From assembly GCA_022839625.1 (NCBI GenBank), contig JALHJL010000005.1:69521-133520 (forward strand): DNA of 64,000 nt. The letters are read 5' to 3'. Under the pieces are notes generated by a model. It searched no databases. It was not told the DNA's origin and saw nothing but the letters and a program-made list of their open reading frames with translations. Shown piece by piece: positions 53,660-63,173 of the stretch (its first letter is position 1; each line of letters opens with the position of its first letter). The translations under genes were made by a program, and so were the position numbers. This stretch comes from Phycisphaerales bacterium. GTDB taxonomy: Bacteria > Planctomycetota > Phycisphaerae > UBA1845 > Fen-1342.

Positions 53660-55696
53660 CTACGGGCGGACCATCTGCCGGAGTCTCTGCAACGCCGCAC
53701 GGGCCTGCGGAGAGTCCGGCTGCAGCTCCAGGGTTTGCTGGAAATACGCCGCCGCCTCCGCCACGCGGTTCTGTTGCATGCAGAGGACGCCCAGGGACTG
53801 CGTCACGCGCGGGTTGTCCGGGCTCTGCCGGAGCGCCAGATGCAGTAACTGCTCGGCCTGGTCGAAGCGGCCCAGGGTCATCCACGCCACGGCCAGGTCG
53901 TGCTGAAGTTCTGGATCGTTGGGCGTCGCGGCGAGGGCGGCCCCAAGCTCCTCCGCGGCCTCGGCGTAGCGGTTGGCCGAGAAGAGCAGAAAGCGGCCGT
54001 AGGCGTACCGGACGCTGCCGCTGCGCGGGGCCAGGTTCACGGCCCGACGAAACTCCTGGTCGGCGGCCGGCAGCCGGCCCTGATCGCGGAGCGCGTGCGC
54101 GAGCTCGACGTGCAGGCGCGGCCGGTTGGGCAGCAGCGTGATCAGCTCGCTGAGCATCTGTTCGGCCCGCGCATAGTCTTTGTCGTGAATGGCACCCACC
54201 GCGCGCAGGCTCAACTCGAACGAGCGCACGTGGTCCTTCGGGTCGTCGCCCCGCGGTTCGAATCGGTCGATCTCGCGGGCGCCTTCGGCGTCCTCGGCGG
54301 ATGCCGCCGCGACGTACCCGAGCGAGCGCAGCGCGGCCCGGTCGGTGTCGCTCATGTCGACCGCGCTTTCTTCCCTCGCCGGGGGCAGCGGCGCCGCGGC
54401 CAGCAGGTCTCGCAGCCGCGCGCGCATTTCCGCGGTGCGGGCCGGCTCGGCCTCGGCCAGGTTGTGGTTCTCGCCGGGGTCGTTCGCCAGGTCGTAGAGT
54501 TCCGGCCGCGGGACGTGGATGTACTTCCATCCTCCCGCGGACAGGCTGCGCAGCTTGGCGGCGTCAAAGAGCGCCCGGCCGAGGAGCGACTCACCGTACG
54601 CCGCCAGCTTCAAGTCAGCGACCTGGCCCGACAGCAACGAGGTGAGATCGACACCCTGGGCGTGGCCCCAGGCCGGCAGGTCCGCCAGCGCGAGGACCGT
54701 CGGCGCAATGTCGATCGTCCGCACTTGGGCCGTGACCTTGCGGCCGGCGGGCAGCAGCGCCGGACAACGGAAGATCAGCGGCGCGTGGAGCGTGGTCTCG
54801 TACACGAAGCTCCCGTGCATCAGCTCGCCGTGCTCGCCGAACGCCTCCCCGTGGTCTGCCACCAGCACGATCAGCGTGTGGCGGTCGAGTCCGAGCTCCG
54901 AGAGTCCCGCGAGCAGTCGGCCGATCTGGGCGTCCATGAAGCTGATCTGGTCCTCGTAGGCGGCCGGCGACTGCCGATCCGGGTGGCGCGCGGAGATGTA
55001 CGGATAGTGCGGATCGTAGAAGTGGACCCACAGGAAGAACCGCTCCGGGGCCATCGAGCGCAGCATCGCCAGCGCGTCGTCACACACCTCGTCGCCGCGG
55101 CGTCGTGCGTTGCGCTCGTCCCCGTGCTCGCCCGCGCGGACGTCATGATACACATCGAAGCCCTGGTCCGTGCCGAACTTGCGGTTGAGAACGAAGGTCG
55201 CCACGGTCGCCTGCGTGCGGAAGCCGGCGGCACGCAGCGTTTCGGTGAGAGTGAGGTTGCTGTCGGCCAGGCGGCCGATTCCGTTGTGGCGCGCGCCGTG
55301 CGCGTATGGATAGAGGCCCGTGAGGATGCTGGCGTGCGACGGCAGGGTAAGGGGCGAGGAGCTTGTGCAGTTCGTGAAGAGCACGCCCTCCCGCGCCAGC
55401 CGGTCGATGTTGGGCGTGCGGTTGCCGGGGCGCCCGTAGCAACCGAGGTAGTCGGCCCGCGTCGTATCGACGGTAATCAGGAGCACGTTCAGCGGGCCGG
55501 GTCGCGACACGCCGGGCAGATGTCCCCCCGCGATCCACCACCACGTGCCGGCCCCCGCCGCGACGGCGAACAGCACGCCGACCGCGACGAACCAGCGCCG
55601 CGCTCGCGGTTGGGACGGGACGGATTCTGCAACCGGGGTGCGGCGACGGCGGCGCGGTGGTCTGCTCACGCAGTGGCTCCGATAAGTCGCGGCCAC
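53660..55696 (-). CDS. Membrane-anchored sulfatase-like enzyme with TPR tail, second paralogue
   Basis: 678 residues. GTG start at 55696 (GGGGAG upstream); a second GTG at 55669 also has GGAG. One membrane helix at 35-55. Same plan as the preceding gene: LITVDTTRADYLGCYG with Asp77, SSPLTLPSHASILTG in place of the sulfatase C-x-P-x-R, HFYDPHYPY, and ADHGEAFGEHGELMHG. TPR repeats occupy the last ~180 residues. Both genes read leftward, 165 bases apart. Substrates are probably phosphorylated lipids or glycans outside the membrane. Confidence 0.86.
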   Translation of the reverse strand: MAATYRSHCVSRPPRRRRRTPVAESVPSQPRARRWFVAVGVLFAVAAGAGTWWWIAGGHLPGVSRPGPLNVLLITVDTTRADYLGCYGRPGNRTPNIDRLAREGVLFTNCTSSSPLTLPSHASILTGLYPYAHGARHNGIGRLADSNLTLTETLRAAGFRTQATVATFVLNRKFGTDQGFDVYHDVRAGEHGDERNARRRGDEVCDDALAMLRSMAPERFFLWVHFYDPHYPYISARHPDRQSPAAYEDQISFMDAQIGRLLAGLSELGLDRHTLIVLVADHGEAFGEHGELMHGSFVYETTLHAPLIFRCPALLPAGRKVTAQVRTIDIAPTVLALADLPAWGHAQGVDLTSLLSGQVADLKLAAYGESLLGRALFDAAKLRSLSAGGWKYIHVPRPELYDLANDPGENHNLAEAEPARTAEMRARLRDLLAAAPLPPAREESAVDMSDTDRAALRSLGYVAAASAEDAEGAREIDRFEPRGDDPKDHVRSFELSLRAVGAIHDKDYARAEQMLSELITLLPNRPRLHVELAHALRDQGRLPAADQEFRRAVNLAPRSGSVRYAYGRFLLFSANRYAEAAEELGAALAATPNDPELQHDLAVAWMTLGRFDQAEQLLHLALRQSPDNPRVTQSLGVLCMQQNRVAEAAAYFQQTLELQPDSPQARAALQRLRQMVRP

Positions 55697-55874
55697 GAAG
55701 CTCCCCGAAACGTCCCGCTACTAACAGTATATCGATGTCGCACGTGGGGTGCATAACGTTTTTTGCACGGAAAGCGCTTCTCCGCTCGCGCGCGGCGTTC
55801 ATGTAGAAAAGGAGGGACAACGATACTAGAATCGCGCCAAACGGAGGACCCTGACGCTGGCGAGCCAATCACCC

Positions 55875-58043
55875 GTGAACGACACCCCGTTCCCCTCGCT
55901 GTCATCTGCTTGCGGGCAGTCGACGGCGACGCGCCCGCGCAGGGCCTATGCACTGGTTCTCTTGCCGGCCGTCCTGCTGCTGATGACCGAACCGGCGTAC
56001 GCGTATATCGGACCTGGCGCCGGTTTTGCGGTCGGCACCACGGTCGTCACCCTCTTCTTCGCCTTCTTCGCCGCACTCGGTGCCTTGTTCCTCTGGCCGT
56101 TCCGCTGGGCGATCCGCGTGCTGAGGCGGCGGCGGGCCCACGGCCGGGCGAGCTTCAAGCGCGTGGTGGTTCTCGGGCTGGACGGACTGGAGCCCACGCT
56201 CGTGGAGCGCTACCTCGCCGAGGGCAAGCTGCCGAACTTCGCGCGGCTCAAGCAGAGCGGCACGTACCAACGGCTCGCGACAACGGCCCCGGCCATGACG
56301 CCGGTCGCCTGGGCCACGTTCCTGACCGGCTGCAACCCCGGCAAGCACAACATTTTCGACTTCCTGACGCGCGACAAACGCACGTATCTGCCGGAGTTGT
56401 CGTCGGCCCAAATCCGCCCGCCGCGCAAGACGCTCAACATCGGCAAGTGGCGCATCCCGCTCAGCAAACCCGACATCCGCGGGCTGCGCAAGGGCAAGCC
56501 CTTCTGGAACATCCTTGGCGAGCACGGCATCTTCAGCAACATTATCCGCATGCCGATCACCTTCCCGCCCGAGAAGTTCCGCGGCGTGCTGCTGTCGGCG
56601 ATGTGCGTTCCCGACCTCCGGGGCAGCCAGGGGACCTTCTCGTACTACTCCACGAACGATTGGGGTGCGGGCGATTCGCCGCGCGTCGAAGACTACACCG
56701 GCGGCGAGCAGGTGCGCGTGCAGCGGGAAGGAAATGTGATCCGTTCGCACCTGGTGGGCCCGGTGAACACGATCGCCACGAACGGCGGACCGCTGCGCTG
56801 CCCCTTCGAGGTCCGCGTCACGGGCGCCGATCAGGCCGTGCTCAAGGTCGATGGACAATCGATCAAGCTGACGCGCGGCGAGTACACGCCGTGGGTCCGC
56901 GTGACGTTCAAGGCCGGCCTCGGCGTGAAGGTGCGGGGCATCTGCGAGTTCCTCCTGCTGGAGACCGAGCCCGAGTTCCGGCTGTACGTGACGCCGATCC
57001 AGATCGATCCGGGCCACCCGGCCCTGCCGATCTCGCACCCCAAGGTGTACGCGCCGTACTTCGCGCGGCTGCTCGGGCCGTACGCGACGATGGGGCTGGC
57101 CGAGGATACGTGGGGGCTCAACGCGCGCGTGCTCGACGACGCGGCCTTTCTGCACCAATGCGTCGAGGCCGACGACGAGCGCGCGGACATGTTCTTCGAC
57201 GCGCTCGAGAAGACCCGGCACGGGCTCTGCGTCTGCGTCGTGGACGGCCCCGACCGCATTCATCACATGTTCTGGCGCTACCTGGAGCCGGACCACCCGG
57301 CTTACCACGGCCAGGGCGGCCGCGAGTGCCGCAACGCGATCGAGGAGATGTACGTCCGCATGGACGAGCTGGTCGGCGACACGCTCGCGGAGTGCGACGA
57401 TGACGACACGCTGCTCCTGGTGATCTCGGATCACGGGTGCACGTCGTTCCGGCGCGGCGTCGACCTGAACTGCTGGCTGGAGCAGAACGGATACCTGCGG
57501 CTCAAGCCCGACGGGCGCGGCCAGAAGTACCTGGCCGGCGTGGACTGGTCGCAAACGCGGGCCTACTGCGTCGGGCTGACGGGCATCTGGCTCAATCTCC
57601 GCGGGCGCGAGGCCCAGGGGATCGTCGATCCGGCCGACGCGCCCGCGCTCCGCGAGGAGATCAGCCGCAAGCTGAGCGGCCTGAAGGACAACGACGGCGC
57701 GACCGCGATCAACCGCGTCTTCGACGCGCATAAGATCTATAACGGGCCGTACAAGAGCGAGGCCCCGGATTTGATTGTGGGCTACAACCGCGGATACCGC
57801 GTGAGTTGGGAGGCGGCCATCGGCCAGCCGACCGACGAGCTGTTCCGCGACAACACGAAGGCCTGGAGCGGCGACCACATCGTCGACCCGGCGCTTGTGC
57901 CCGGCGTGCTGTTCTGCAATCGCAAGCTGGCCGCGCAGGATGACCGCGCCCCGCACATCGCCGACCTCGCGCCCACGATTCTCGGCCTGTTTGGTGTGGA
58001 GGCGCCGCCGCACATGGATGGCCGGCCGCTGACAGTGTCGTAG
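55875..58043 (+). CDS. Nucleotide-pyrophosphatase-like enzyme (alkaline phosphatase superfamily), membrane
   Basis: 722 residues from the GTG at 55875, which has no ribosome site; the nearest GGAGG (55843-55847) fits a rare in-frame CTG at 55857. Signal-like segment to AYA, then YIGPGAGFA (the common YIDPGTG-type motif) and a second helix ending in RWAIRVLRRRR. Positive-inside rules place the catalytic part in the cytoplasm. Metal and catalytic residues: Asp103 (GLDGLEP), Thr142 as likely nucleophile (MTPVAWATF), VVDGPDRIHH, ISDHGCTSF, SGDHI. All ligands are present. Divergent from the sulfatase-like pair. Confidence 0.86.
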   Translation: MNDTPFPSLSSACGQSTATRPRRAYALVLLPAVLLLMTEPAYAYIGPGAGFAVGTTVVTLFFAFFAALGALFLWPFRWAIRVLRRRRAHGRASFKRVVVLGLDGLEPTLVERYLAEGKLPNFARLKQSGTYQRLATTAPAMTPVAWATFLTGCNPGKHNIFDFLTRDKRTYLPELSSAQIRPPRKTLNIGKWRIPLSKPDIRGLRKGKPFWNILGEHGIFSNIIRMPITFPPEKFRGVLLSAMCVPDLRGSQGTFSYYSTNDWGAGDSPRVEDYTGGEQVRVQREGNVIRSHLVGPVNTIATNGGPLRCPFEVRVTGADQAVLKVDGQSIKLTRGEYTPWVRVTFKAGLGVKVRGICEFLLLETEPEFRLYVTPIQIDPGHPALPISHPKVYAPYFARLLGPYATMGLAEDTWGLNARVLDDAAFLHQCVEADDERADMFFDALEKTRHGLCVCVVDGPDRIHHMFWRYLEPDHPAYHGQGGRECRNAIEEMYVRMDELVGDTLAECDDDDTLLLVISDHGCTSFRRGVDLNCWLEQNGYLRLKPDGRGQKYLAGVDWSQTRAYCVGLTGIWLNLRGREAQGIVDPADAPALREEISRKLSGLKDNDGATAINRVFDAHKIYNGPYKSEAPDLIVGYNRGYRVSWEAAIGQPTDELFRDNTKAWSGDHIVDPALVPGVLFCNRKLAAQDDRAPHIADLAPTILGLFGVEAPPHMDGRPLTVS

Positions 58044-58108
58044 CGTGGGCACCGCCCGCCGCCGGCCGCGGTGGGCCAGGCCCGTCTTGTATGAGGTGTC
58101 GCAAGCAC

Positions 58109-60157
58109 ATGTTGACTCGCCGTCGTTTCATCCAGATCGCCGGAAGCTCCGGGCTGGCCTCCGTCCTGTGCCTGTACGGCGGCTGCAACCCCTTCGGAAA
58201 GTCCGCCGCCCGGGGCCGCTCGCGCGCCGGCGACAAGCGCGTCATCGTTCTCGGCATCGACGGTTTTGACCCGCAGCTCTCCGAGCGCCTCATGGACGCC
58301 GGGCGCATGCCGAACCTGGCACAACTGCGGGCCGCCGGCGGCTACGCGCGCCTCGGCACCAGCATCCCCCCGCAGAGTCCGGTCGCCTGGGCGAGCTTCA
58401 TCACCGGCGGCGACGCCGGCGTGCACGGGATCTTCGACTTCATTCACCGCCGGCCGGAGCAGCAGTGTGCCCCGTACTACTCCGCGTCGGAGACGATCGG
58501 TGCGACCGAAGGGTGGGAGGTCGGCGACCACAAGCTTCCGTTGAACTTCTGGCCGTTCAACCACGGCACCACGCAGACGCTTCTGCGGCGCGAGGGCACG
58601 CCTTTCTGGGACTACCTCGACGCCGCCGGCATCCCTTCCTGCCTGTACGACATTCCCTCGAACTATCCGCCCAGCCCGTCCGCACACGGCCACCATCGCT
58701 GCCTCGCGGGCATGGGTACGCCCGACCTGCTCGGCACCTACGGCACCTACCAATGCTTCTCGACTCGCGTGCGGCAGGTACGGGACCAGGGCGGCGGCAT
58801 CCTGAAGCCGATCGTGTTCAAGGACCATGCCGCGAAGGTTAAGCTGACCGGGCCGGTGAACACGCTGCTCCAGAAGCCGGTCGAGACGCAGGTGGAGTTC
58901 CGCGTCTACCGGCACCCGACCGAGCCGCAGGTCCGCATCGAGATTCAGGGCCAGACGATCGTGCTCAAGGAAGGCGAATGGAGCGGCTGGACCAAGGTCA
59001 GCTTTCCGCTGGAGATGCCCTCTTTCCTGCGGAATGACGCGGTCGGCGGCATCTGCCGTTTCTACTTGCAGGAAGTGCGGCCGACGTTTCGCTTGTACGT
59101 CTCGCCGCTGAACATGGACCCGTCGGACCCGGGCGGGCAGAAGGTCAGCGAGCCGCAGAAGTTCGTCACGGAGATCGCCGACGAGTTGGGCCTGTTCTCC
59201 ACGCTCGGCTTCCAGGAGGACCACAAGGCCCTCTCGAACAAGGTGTTCACGGACGAGGAGTACCGCGTACAGGCCGAGTTCGTGCTCCAGGAGCGCATGA
59301 ACCTGCTGAACTACGCCCTGGGGCATTACGACACGGGCCTGCTGTTCTTCTACTTCTCCAGCAGCGACCTCCAGTCGCACATGTTCTGGTGGGACAACGA
59401 CGAGAAGCACCCGGTGCGCTCCCCCGAAGACGCCCGGAAGTACATGGGCGTGCTCGAAGACCTCTACGTCCGCATGGACGGCGTGGTCGGCGACCTCGTG
59501 CGGCGCTACGGCGACCAAGCCACCATCCTGGTTCTGTCCGACCACGGCTTCTGCAACTTCCGCCGGCAGTTCGGCCTGAACACCTGGCTGCGCGAGAACG
59601 GGTACCTGGGACCGGAGAACTGCGGGTCGCTGTTTCAGCACGAGCCGAAGTTCGGGCCGGTGGTCGACTGGAGCCGCACGCGCGCGTACGGCCTGGGGCT
59701 GAACGGCTTGTACGTGAATCTCAAGGGGCGCGAGCGCGACGGGATCGTCGATCCGGCCCAGCGCGACGCGCTGCTCGAGGAACTTCGTGCGAAGCTCCTC
59801 GCGGCGCGCGACCCCGAAACCGGCGCCGCCGCGATCTCCGCGGTCTATCGCAGCGACCAGGTGTACTCCGGGCCCTACCTCGCCAACGCCCCCGATCTGA
59901 TCATCGGCTACGCCCGCGGCTACCGGTGTTCCTGGCTCACCGCGTTGGGTACAATCGAGAGCGCGGTCTTCAGCGACAACGACTCCACCTGGAGCGCGGA
60001 CCATTGCATGGCGACCGAAGAGCTGCCGGGCGTGCTGTTCGCGAACCGCCCGATCCGGCACCCGGAGCCGGCCTTGATCGACATGGCTCCCACGATTCTC
60101 GAGGAATTCGGCCTGACGGTGCCGGACAGCATGACCGGCCGCAACGTGTTTACATGA
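58109..60157 (+). CDS. Tat-exported nucleotide-pyrophosphatase-like enzyme (alkaline phosphatase superfamily)
   Basis: 682 residues from the ATG at 58109 (GAGGTG 10 bases upstream; an ATG at 58091 is also in frame). Tat signal TRRRFIQIAG at residues 3-12, and Cys26 in LYGGC may be lipid-modified, so it acts outside. It is a paralogue of the previous gene: Asp51 (GIDGFDP), Ser90 in SPVAWASF where the other has Thr, YFSSSDLQSHMFWW, LSDHGFCNF, and TWSADHC. C-terminal GRNVFT. Same operon as the previous gene. Substrate unknown, probably a phosphodiester. Confidence 0.88.
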   Translation: MLTRRRFIQIAGSSGLASVLCLYGGCNPFGKSAARGRSRAGDKRVIVLGIDGFDPQLSERLMDAGRMPNLAQLRAAGGYARLGTSIPPQSPVAWASFITGGDAGVHGIFDFIHRRPEQQCAPYYSASETIGATEGWEVGDHKLPLNFWPFNHGTTQTLLRREGTPFWDYLDAAGIPSCLYDIPSNYPPSPSAHGHHRCLAGMGTPDLLGTYGTYQCFSTRVRQVRDQGGGILKPIVFKDHAAKVKLTGPVNTLLQKPVETQVEFRVYRHPTEPQVRIEIQGQTIVLKEGEWSGWTKVSFPLEMPSFLRNDAVGGICRFYLQEVRPTFRLYVSPLNMDPSDPGGQKVSEPQKFVTEIADELGLFSTLGFQEDHKALSNKVFTDEEYRVQAEFVLQERMNLLNYALGHYDTGLLFFYFSSSDLQSHMFWWDNDEKHPVRSPEDARKYMGVLEDLYVRMDGVVGDLVRRYGDQATILVLSDHGFCNFRRQFGLNTWLRENGYLGPENCGSLFQHEPKFGPVVDWSRTRAYGLGLNGLYVNLKGRERDGIVDPAQRDALLEELRAKLLAARDPETGAAAISAVYRSDQVYSGPYLANAPDLIIGYARGYRCSWLTALGTIESAVFSDNDSTWSADHCMATEELPGVLFANRPIRHPEPALIDMAPTILEEFGLTVPDSMTGRNVFT

Positions 60158-60287
60158 CTCGGCGCAAACGCCCAACGGCGCCCGGAACGCGAACCGTCCC
60201 CGAGCACCCCGGGAGCCCGCGCTGGCGGGCCCGGCGGACTCGGGTCGGTCCGGCCGATTCGCGGCCGCAACCACAGGAGTGACCCGC

Positions 60288-60473
60288 GTGCCCAAGATCA
60301 AGATCGACGATGCGCTCTATGACCGCGTCAAGAAGATCGCGGAGACCGCCGGCTATGCCTCCGCCGACGAGTTCATTGTCCACATCATCGAGCGGGAGCT
60401 GAGCAAGGTCGAGGCGGCGGACGACGAACAGCAGGTCATCGAGCGCCTGCGGGGATTGGGGTACATTGAGTAA
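60288..60473 (+). CDS. Small ribbon-helix-helix-like protein
   Basis: 61 residues from the GTG at 60288 (AGGAG 8 bases upstream; a GTG at 60279 would add three residues). Sequence plan: KIKIDDALYDRVKKIAETAGY (strand plus first helix), SADEFIVHIIERELSK (second helix), then QQVIERLRGLGYIE. This is the ribbon-helix-helix arrangement of small DNA-binding proteins. It lies 130 bases after the Tat enzyme gene and may regulate the cluster; DNA binding is inference. Confidence 0.8.
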   Translation: MPKIKIDDALYDRVKKIAETAGYASADEFIVHIIERELSKVEAADDEQQVIERLRGLGYIE

Positions 60474-60622
60474 CAACCCGTACCCCCGCGCGGCCGAACG
60501 ACGGCCCCCGCACCCAGGCGCCGCCGTGTGAGGCGCGATCGCGCCCGCCGGGACCTGCGGACGGGCGCCGCCGCCGGCCGCGACGCTTCGGCGGGCGGCG
60601 TTCCAGGAGACGATGACAGCGC

Positions 60623-61567
60623 ATGCACGCCCTCAACTGGCTGCTGATCAACCTCGGCAACGCGGCCCAGTGGCTGTGGGAGGCTCTCAAGTCCGCGTGC
60701 GCCGCGGCCTGGGACGGCGTGGACTTCGTGCTCAACCCCGTGCTGTCGCCCGTGCTGGCGGTGCTCAACCCCCTATGCACCGCGCTCGCCGACGGCGCCT
60801 ATTTCGTCCTGTCGCCGCTGCCGGTCTGGCTCGGGCTGGCGATTATCTCCGTGCTGACCGGCGCGGTCATGTTGATCGCTTTTCGGTACACCTCCAATCA
60901 GAAGGCGATCGGCCGGGCCCGCGATGACATCACCGCCAACCTGCTGGCCCTCAAGCTGTTCAAGGACGAGCTCGGCGTGACGTTCCGCTCGCAGGGGCGA
61001 ATCATGGGCGCACTGCTCCGCTTGCAGTGGCACATGCTGCGTCCGCTCCTGATTATGCTGCTGCCGATGCTGCTGTTACTCGGACAAATGGGCGCGCGCT
61101 ACCAATGGCGGCCGCTGCGCCCGGGCGAGCAGACGCTGATCAGCCTGCGCCTCGCGCCTGCGCACGCAAGCCTCGTGGATGCTCAACTCGACTCCGGACC
61201 GGCGGCCATCATCGAAGCCGGTCCGGTGCCCGGCGGTGGTGAGTTGGTCTGGCGTGTCCGGGCCGGAGAGCCGGGACGGCACATGCTGCGCGTGAACATC
61301 GCGGGCGCCACGGTCGAAAAGGAGCTTGTGGTCGCGGACACCCTCAAGCGCGTCAGCGCCGAGCGCTTGGGCTCGCGCTGGACCTCGCAGATTCTGCACC
61401 CCACCGAGCCGCTGCTGCCGGCCGGCGGCCCCGTCGATTCGATCGCCATTCAGTATCCCGCGGTCCAGTCCTACCTATACGGCGCGAACTGGTGGATTCT
61501 GTCCTTCTTCGTGCTCTCGATGGCCTCCGCGCTGCTGCTGAAGCCAGTCTTCAAGGTCCGGTTCTGA
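60623..61567 (+). CDS. EMC3/Oxa1-superfamily-like membrane protein
   Basis: 314 residues. ATG at 60623 after GGAGA. An amphipathic N-terminus, a helix at 66-87, a positively charged cytoplasmic section (SNQKAIGRARDDI, LALKLFKDELGV), a second helix at 140-157, a beta-rich outer domain (about 165-270) and a final helix at 288-307. The helix-charged hairpin-helix part resembles DUF106/EMC3 and YidC-type insertases. The extra outer beta domain is unlike them. If right, it may insert or handle a membrane component for the neighbouring enzymes. The similarity is judged by eye only. Confidence 0.6.
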   Translation: MHALNWLLINLGNAAQWLWEALKSACAAAWDGVDFVLNPVLSPVLAVLNPLCTALADGAYFVLSPLPVWLGLAIISVLTGAVMLIAFRYTSNQKAIGRARDDITANLLALKLFKDELGVTFRSQGRIMGALLRLQWHMLRPLLIMLLPMLLLLGQMGARYQWRPLRPGEQTLISLRLAPAHASLVDAQLDSGPAAIIEAGPVPGGGELVWRVRAGEPGRHMLRVNIAGATVEKELVVADTLKRVSAERLGSRWTSQILHPTEPLLPAGGPVDSIAIQYPAVQSYLYGANWWILSFFVLSMASALLLKPVFKVRF

Positions 61568-62155
61568 CGGTCCACGGGGCGGCGAGCCTGGCCCGGCGGG
61601 ACGCTCGGGGGCGCATGGCCGGCGGGAGGCGGGGGCTGGCTCTTGCGAGCGTCGGGTGCTCGCCCTCGGGGAGTTCATCCACGCAGGTCCGGATGCAGAC
61701 ACTCTGAAGTGCCGGGCTCGACGAGTGCCGGGAGATCGCGTTGACGCACGACCGACTGTGGGACCGTGAGGCTGGGCAACCGGAGCGCGCGTACGCACAG
61801 TGCGTCGACGACGCCACTTGTCGTTAACAGCCCGTTGCAAGAGGACCACTCCGCAGCGCATTGGCGGCCCCTGCGCCACGTCCGCGCGCTACCTCGGTCC
61901 CCGACTGCCGCCGCGTTTCATGAGCCGCGGAGTTGCGTACGCTCTAGAATGGCCGCTCTACCCACGCTGCGGTCGTGGCCGCCTGTCGCCGGCCAAGCTG
62001 CCTATGGGCCTACGGGATTGCCGATGGTAGAATGGGCGAACCGGTGGGCTCCGCGGACTGCACGGGGCAAGCTCGCAGGTACTAACATCAGAGCGTGCGG
62101 CGTTGTTGCAGTACGCGTGTGCGTCGTTCGAGCCAGGCACGCGGAGAGCGGCATT
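61568..62155. other. 588-base gap before the receiver-CheX gene
   Basis: No convincing gene. The frame leading into the next gene is open from 61766 but has no family features. TAGAAT hexamers occur twice (near 61945 and 62030) without good -35 partners. A weak hairpin near 61643-61665 could end the membrane-protein transcript. I see nothing else. Confidence 0.45.
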
Positions 62156-63037
62156 ATGTTGCGTGAGATCCAGGCCCTGGTGATCGACGATTCGGCCACG
62201 ATGCGCCGGATCATCATGAGTGCGCTCCGGCAGACCGGTCTCGCGGAGTTCGTCTTCGCTGAAGCCGCCGACGGGCGCGATGCCCTCGACAAGTTCTGTC
62301 ACGGGCAGACGCAGCTTCTGTTTGTGGACATGAACATGCCGCGGATGAACGGCCTGGAGTTCATCCGCGAGCTGCGCAAGCGGCACGCGAACTGCCCGCC
62401 GGCGGTGATGATCACGGCCGAGAGCAACACCGAGCGCCTGAAGGAGGCCGTACGCGAGCCGGGCGTGGCGGCCTTTCTGCTCAAGCCGGTCGATCGTGAT
62501 CGCCTGCGGTCGGGCCTCAAGACGCTCATCGACAGCCTGCCCGAGACCAGCGCGTCGTGCGCGGTGCCGCACGGGGATTGTGTTCCGCAGGCGGTCCAGC
62601 AGATTCTCGCCAAGGCATGCGGTCTGCAAGTCAACCCGGTGCCGGTCGAGGCCGCGATCCGCCGCGGGGAAATCCTGCTCAGCATCATGTCCGTGGTCGG
62701 GGCGGTGCAGTGGTCGGTCGAGCTGGGCTTCGCGCAGAGCGCAGCGCAGGGGGTCGCGTCGCGGTTCGCAGGGGGCGAGGTGGCGCCGGGCGGTTCGGAG
62801 ATGGGCGACGCGATCGGCGAGCTCTCGAACATCGTCGGCGGCCGCATCAAGCTGCTGCTCAGCGCGCGGGAGGTCGCCGTGAACGTCTCCCTGCCCACGG
62901 TGCTGTGGGCTACCAACCTTCAAATCCTCAGCCAGCCGCGGCTCAAGACGGCGGTCGCGAAGTCTGACTTCGAATCGGAGGTCGGCCGGCTGTGGAGCAC
63001 GGTCGCCCTGGGCGCGGTGGGCGGCATCGTCTTATGA
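62156..63037 (+). CDS. Receiver domain fused to CheX-like phosphatase domain
   Basis: 293 residues from the ATG at 62156 (GGAG 9 bases upstream). Receiver part 1-125: acid pocket Asp11-Asp12, phospho-acceptor Asp58 (FVDMNMPRMNG), Thr87 and Lys110 (LLKPVD), all intact. The C-terminal part resembles CheC/CheX/FliY phosphatases, with GDAIGELSNIVGGRIK giving the ExxN pair Glu222 and Asn225. CheX dephosphorylates CheY~P, so this chain could regulate its own receiver or another. It fits with the MCP/cyclase signalling genes. Confidence 0.87.
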   Translation: MLREIQALVIDDSATMRRIIMSALRQTGLAEFVFAEAADGRDALDKFCHGQTQLLFVDMNMPRMNGLEFIRELRKRHANCPPAVMITAESNTERLKEAVREPGVAAFLLKPVDRDRLRSGLKTLIDSLPETSASCAVPHGDCVPQAVQQILAKACGLQVNPVPVEAAIRRGEILLSIMSVVGAVQWSVELGFAQSAAQGVASRFAGGEVAPGGSEMGDAIGELSNIVGGRIKLLLSAREVAVNVSLPTVLWATNLQILSQPRLKTAVAKSDFESEVGRLWSTVALGAVGGIVL

Positions 63038-63173
63038 GCGAGCCTCTCGCCGCCGCTCGCAACGAGCGCGGGCGGTGTCGCTTCGGATGCGCGCCAGCCG
63101 GCCGCGTCGTGGAACTCGCCCACGTCCCACGATGCCGCTATGATCACGCCGCTTCCGCTCTCGGGAGACAAGC

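Noticed and set aside
51473..55696. True formylglycine sulfatases
   Set aside because: The C/S-x-P-x-R motif is T-L-P-S-H in both, so formylglycine cannot form at that place.
57782..60301. Open frame of 839 codons antisense to the pyrophosphatase genes
   Set aside because: The sense strand has all superfamily metal ligands.
61766..62155. Extended start for the receiver-CheX gene
   Set aside because: The receiver fold begins at LREIQALVIDD; the upstream frame has no features and the ATG at 62156 has GGAG.
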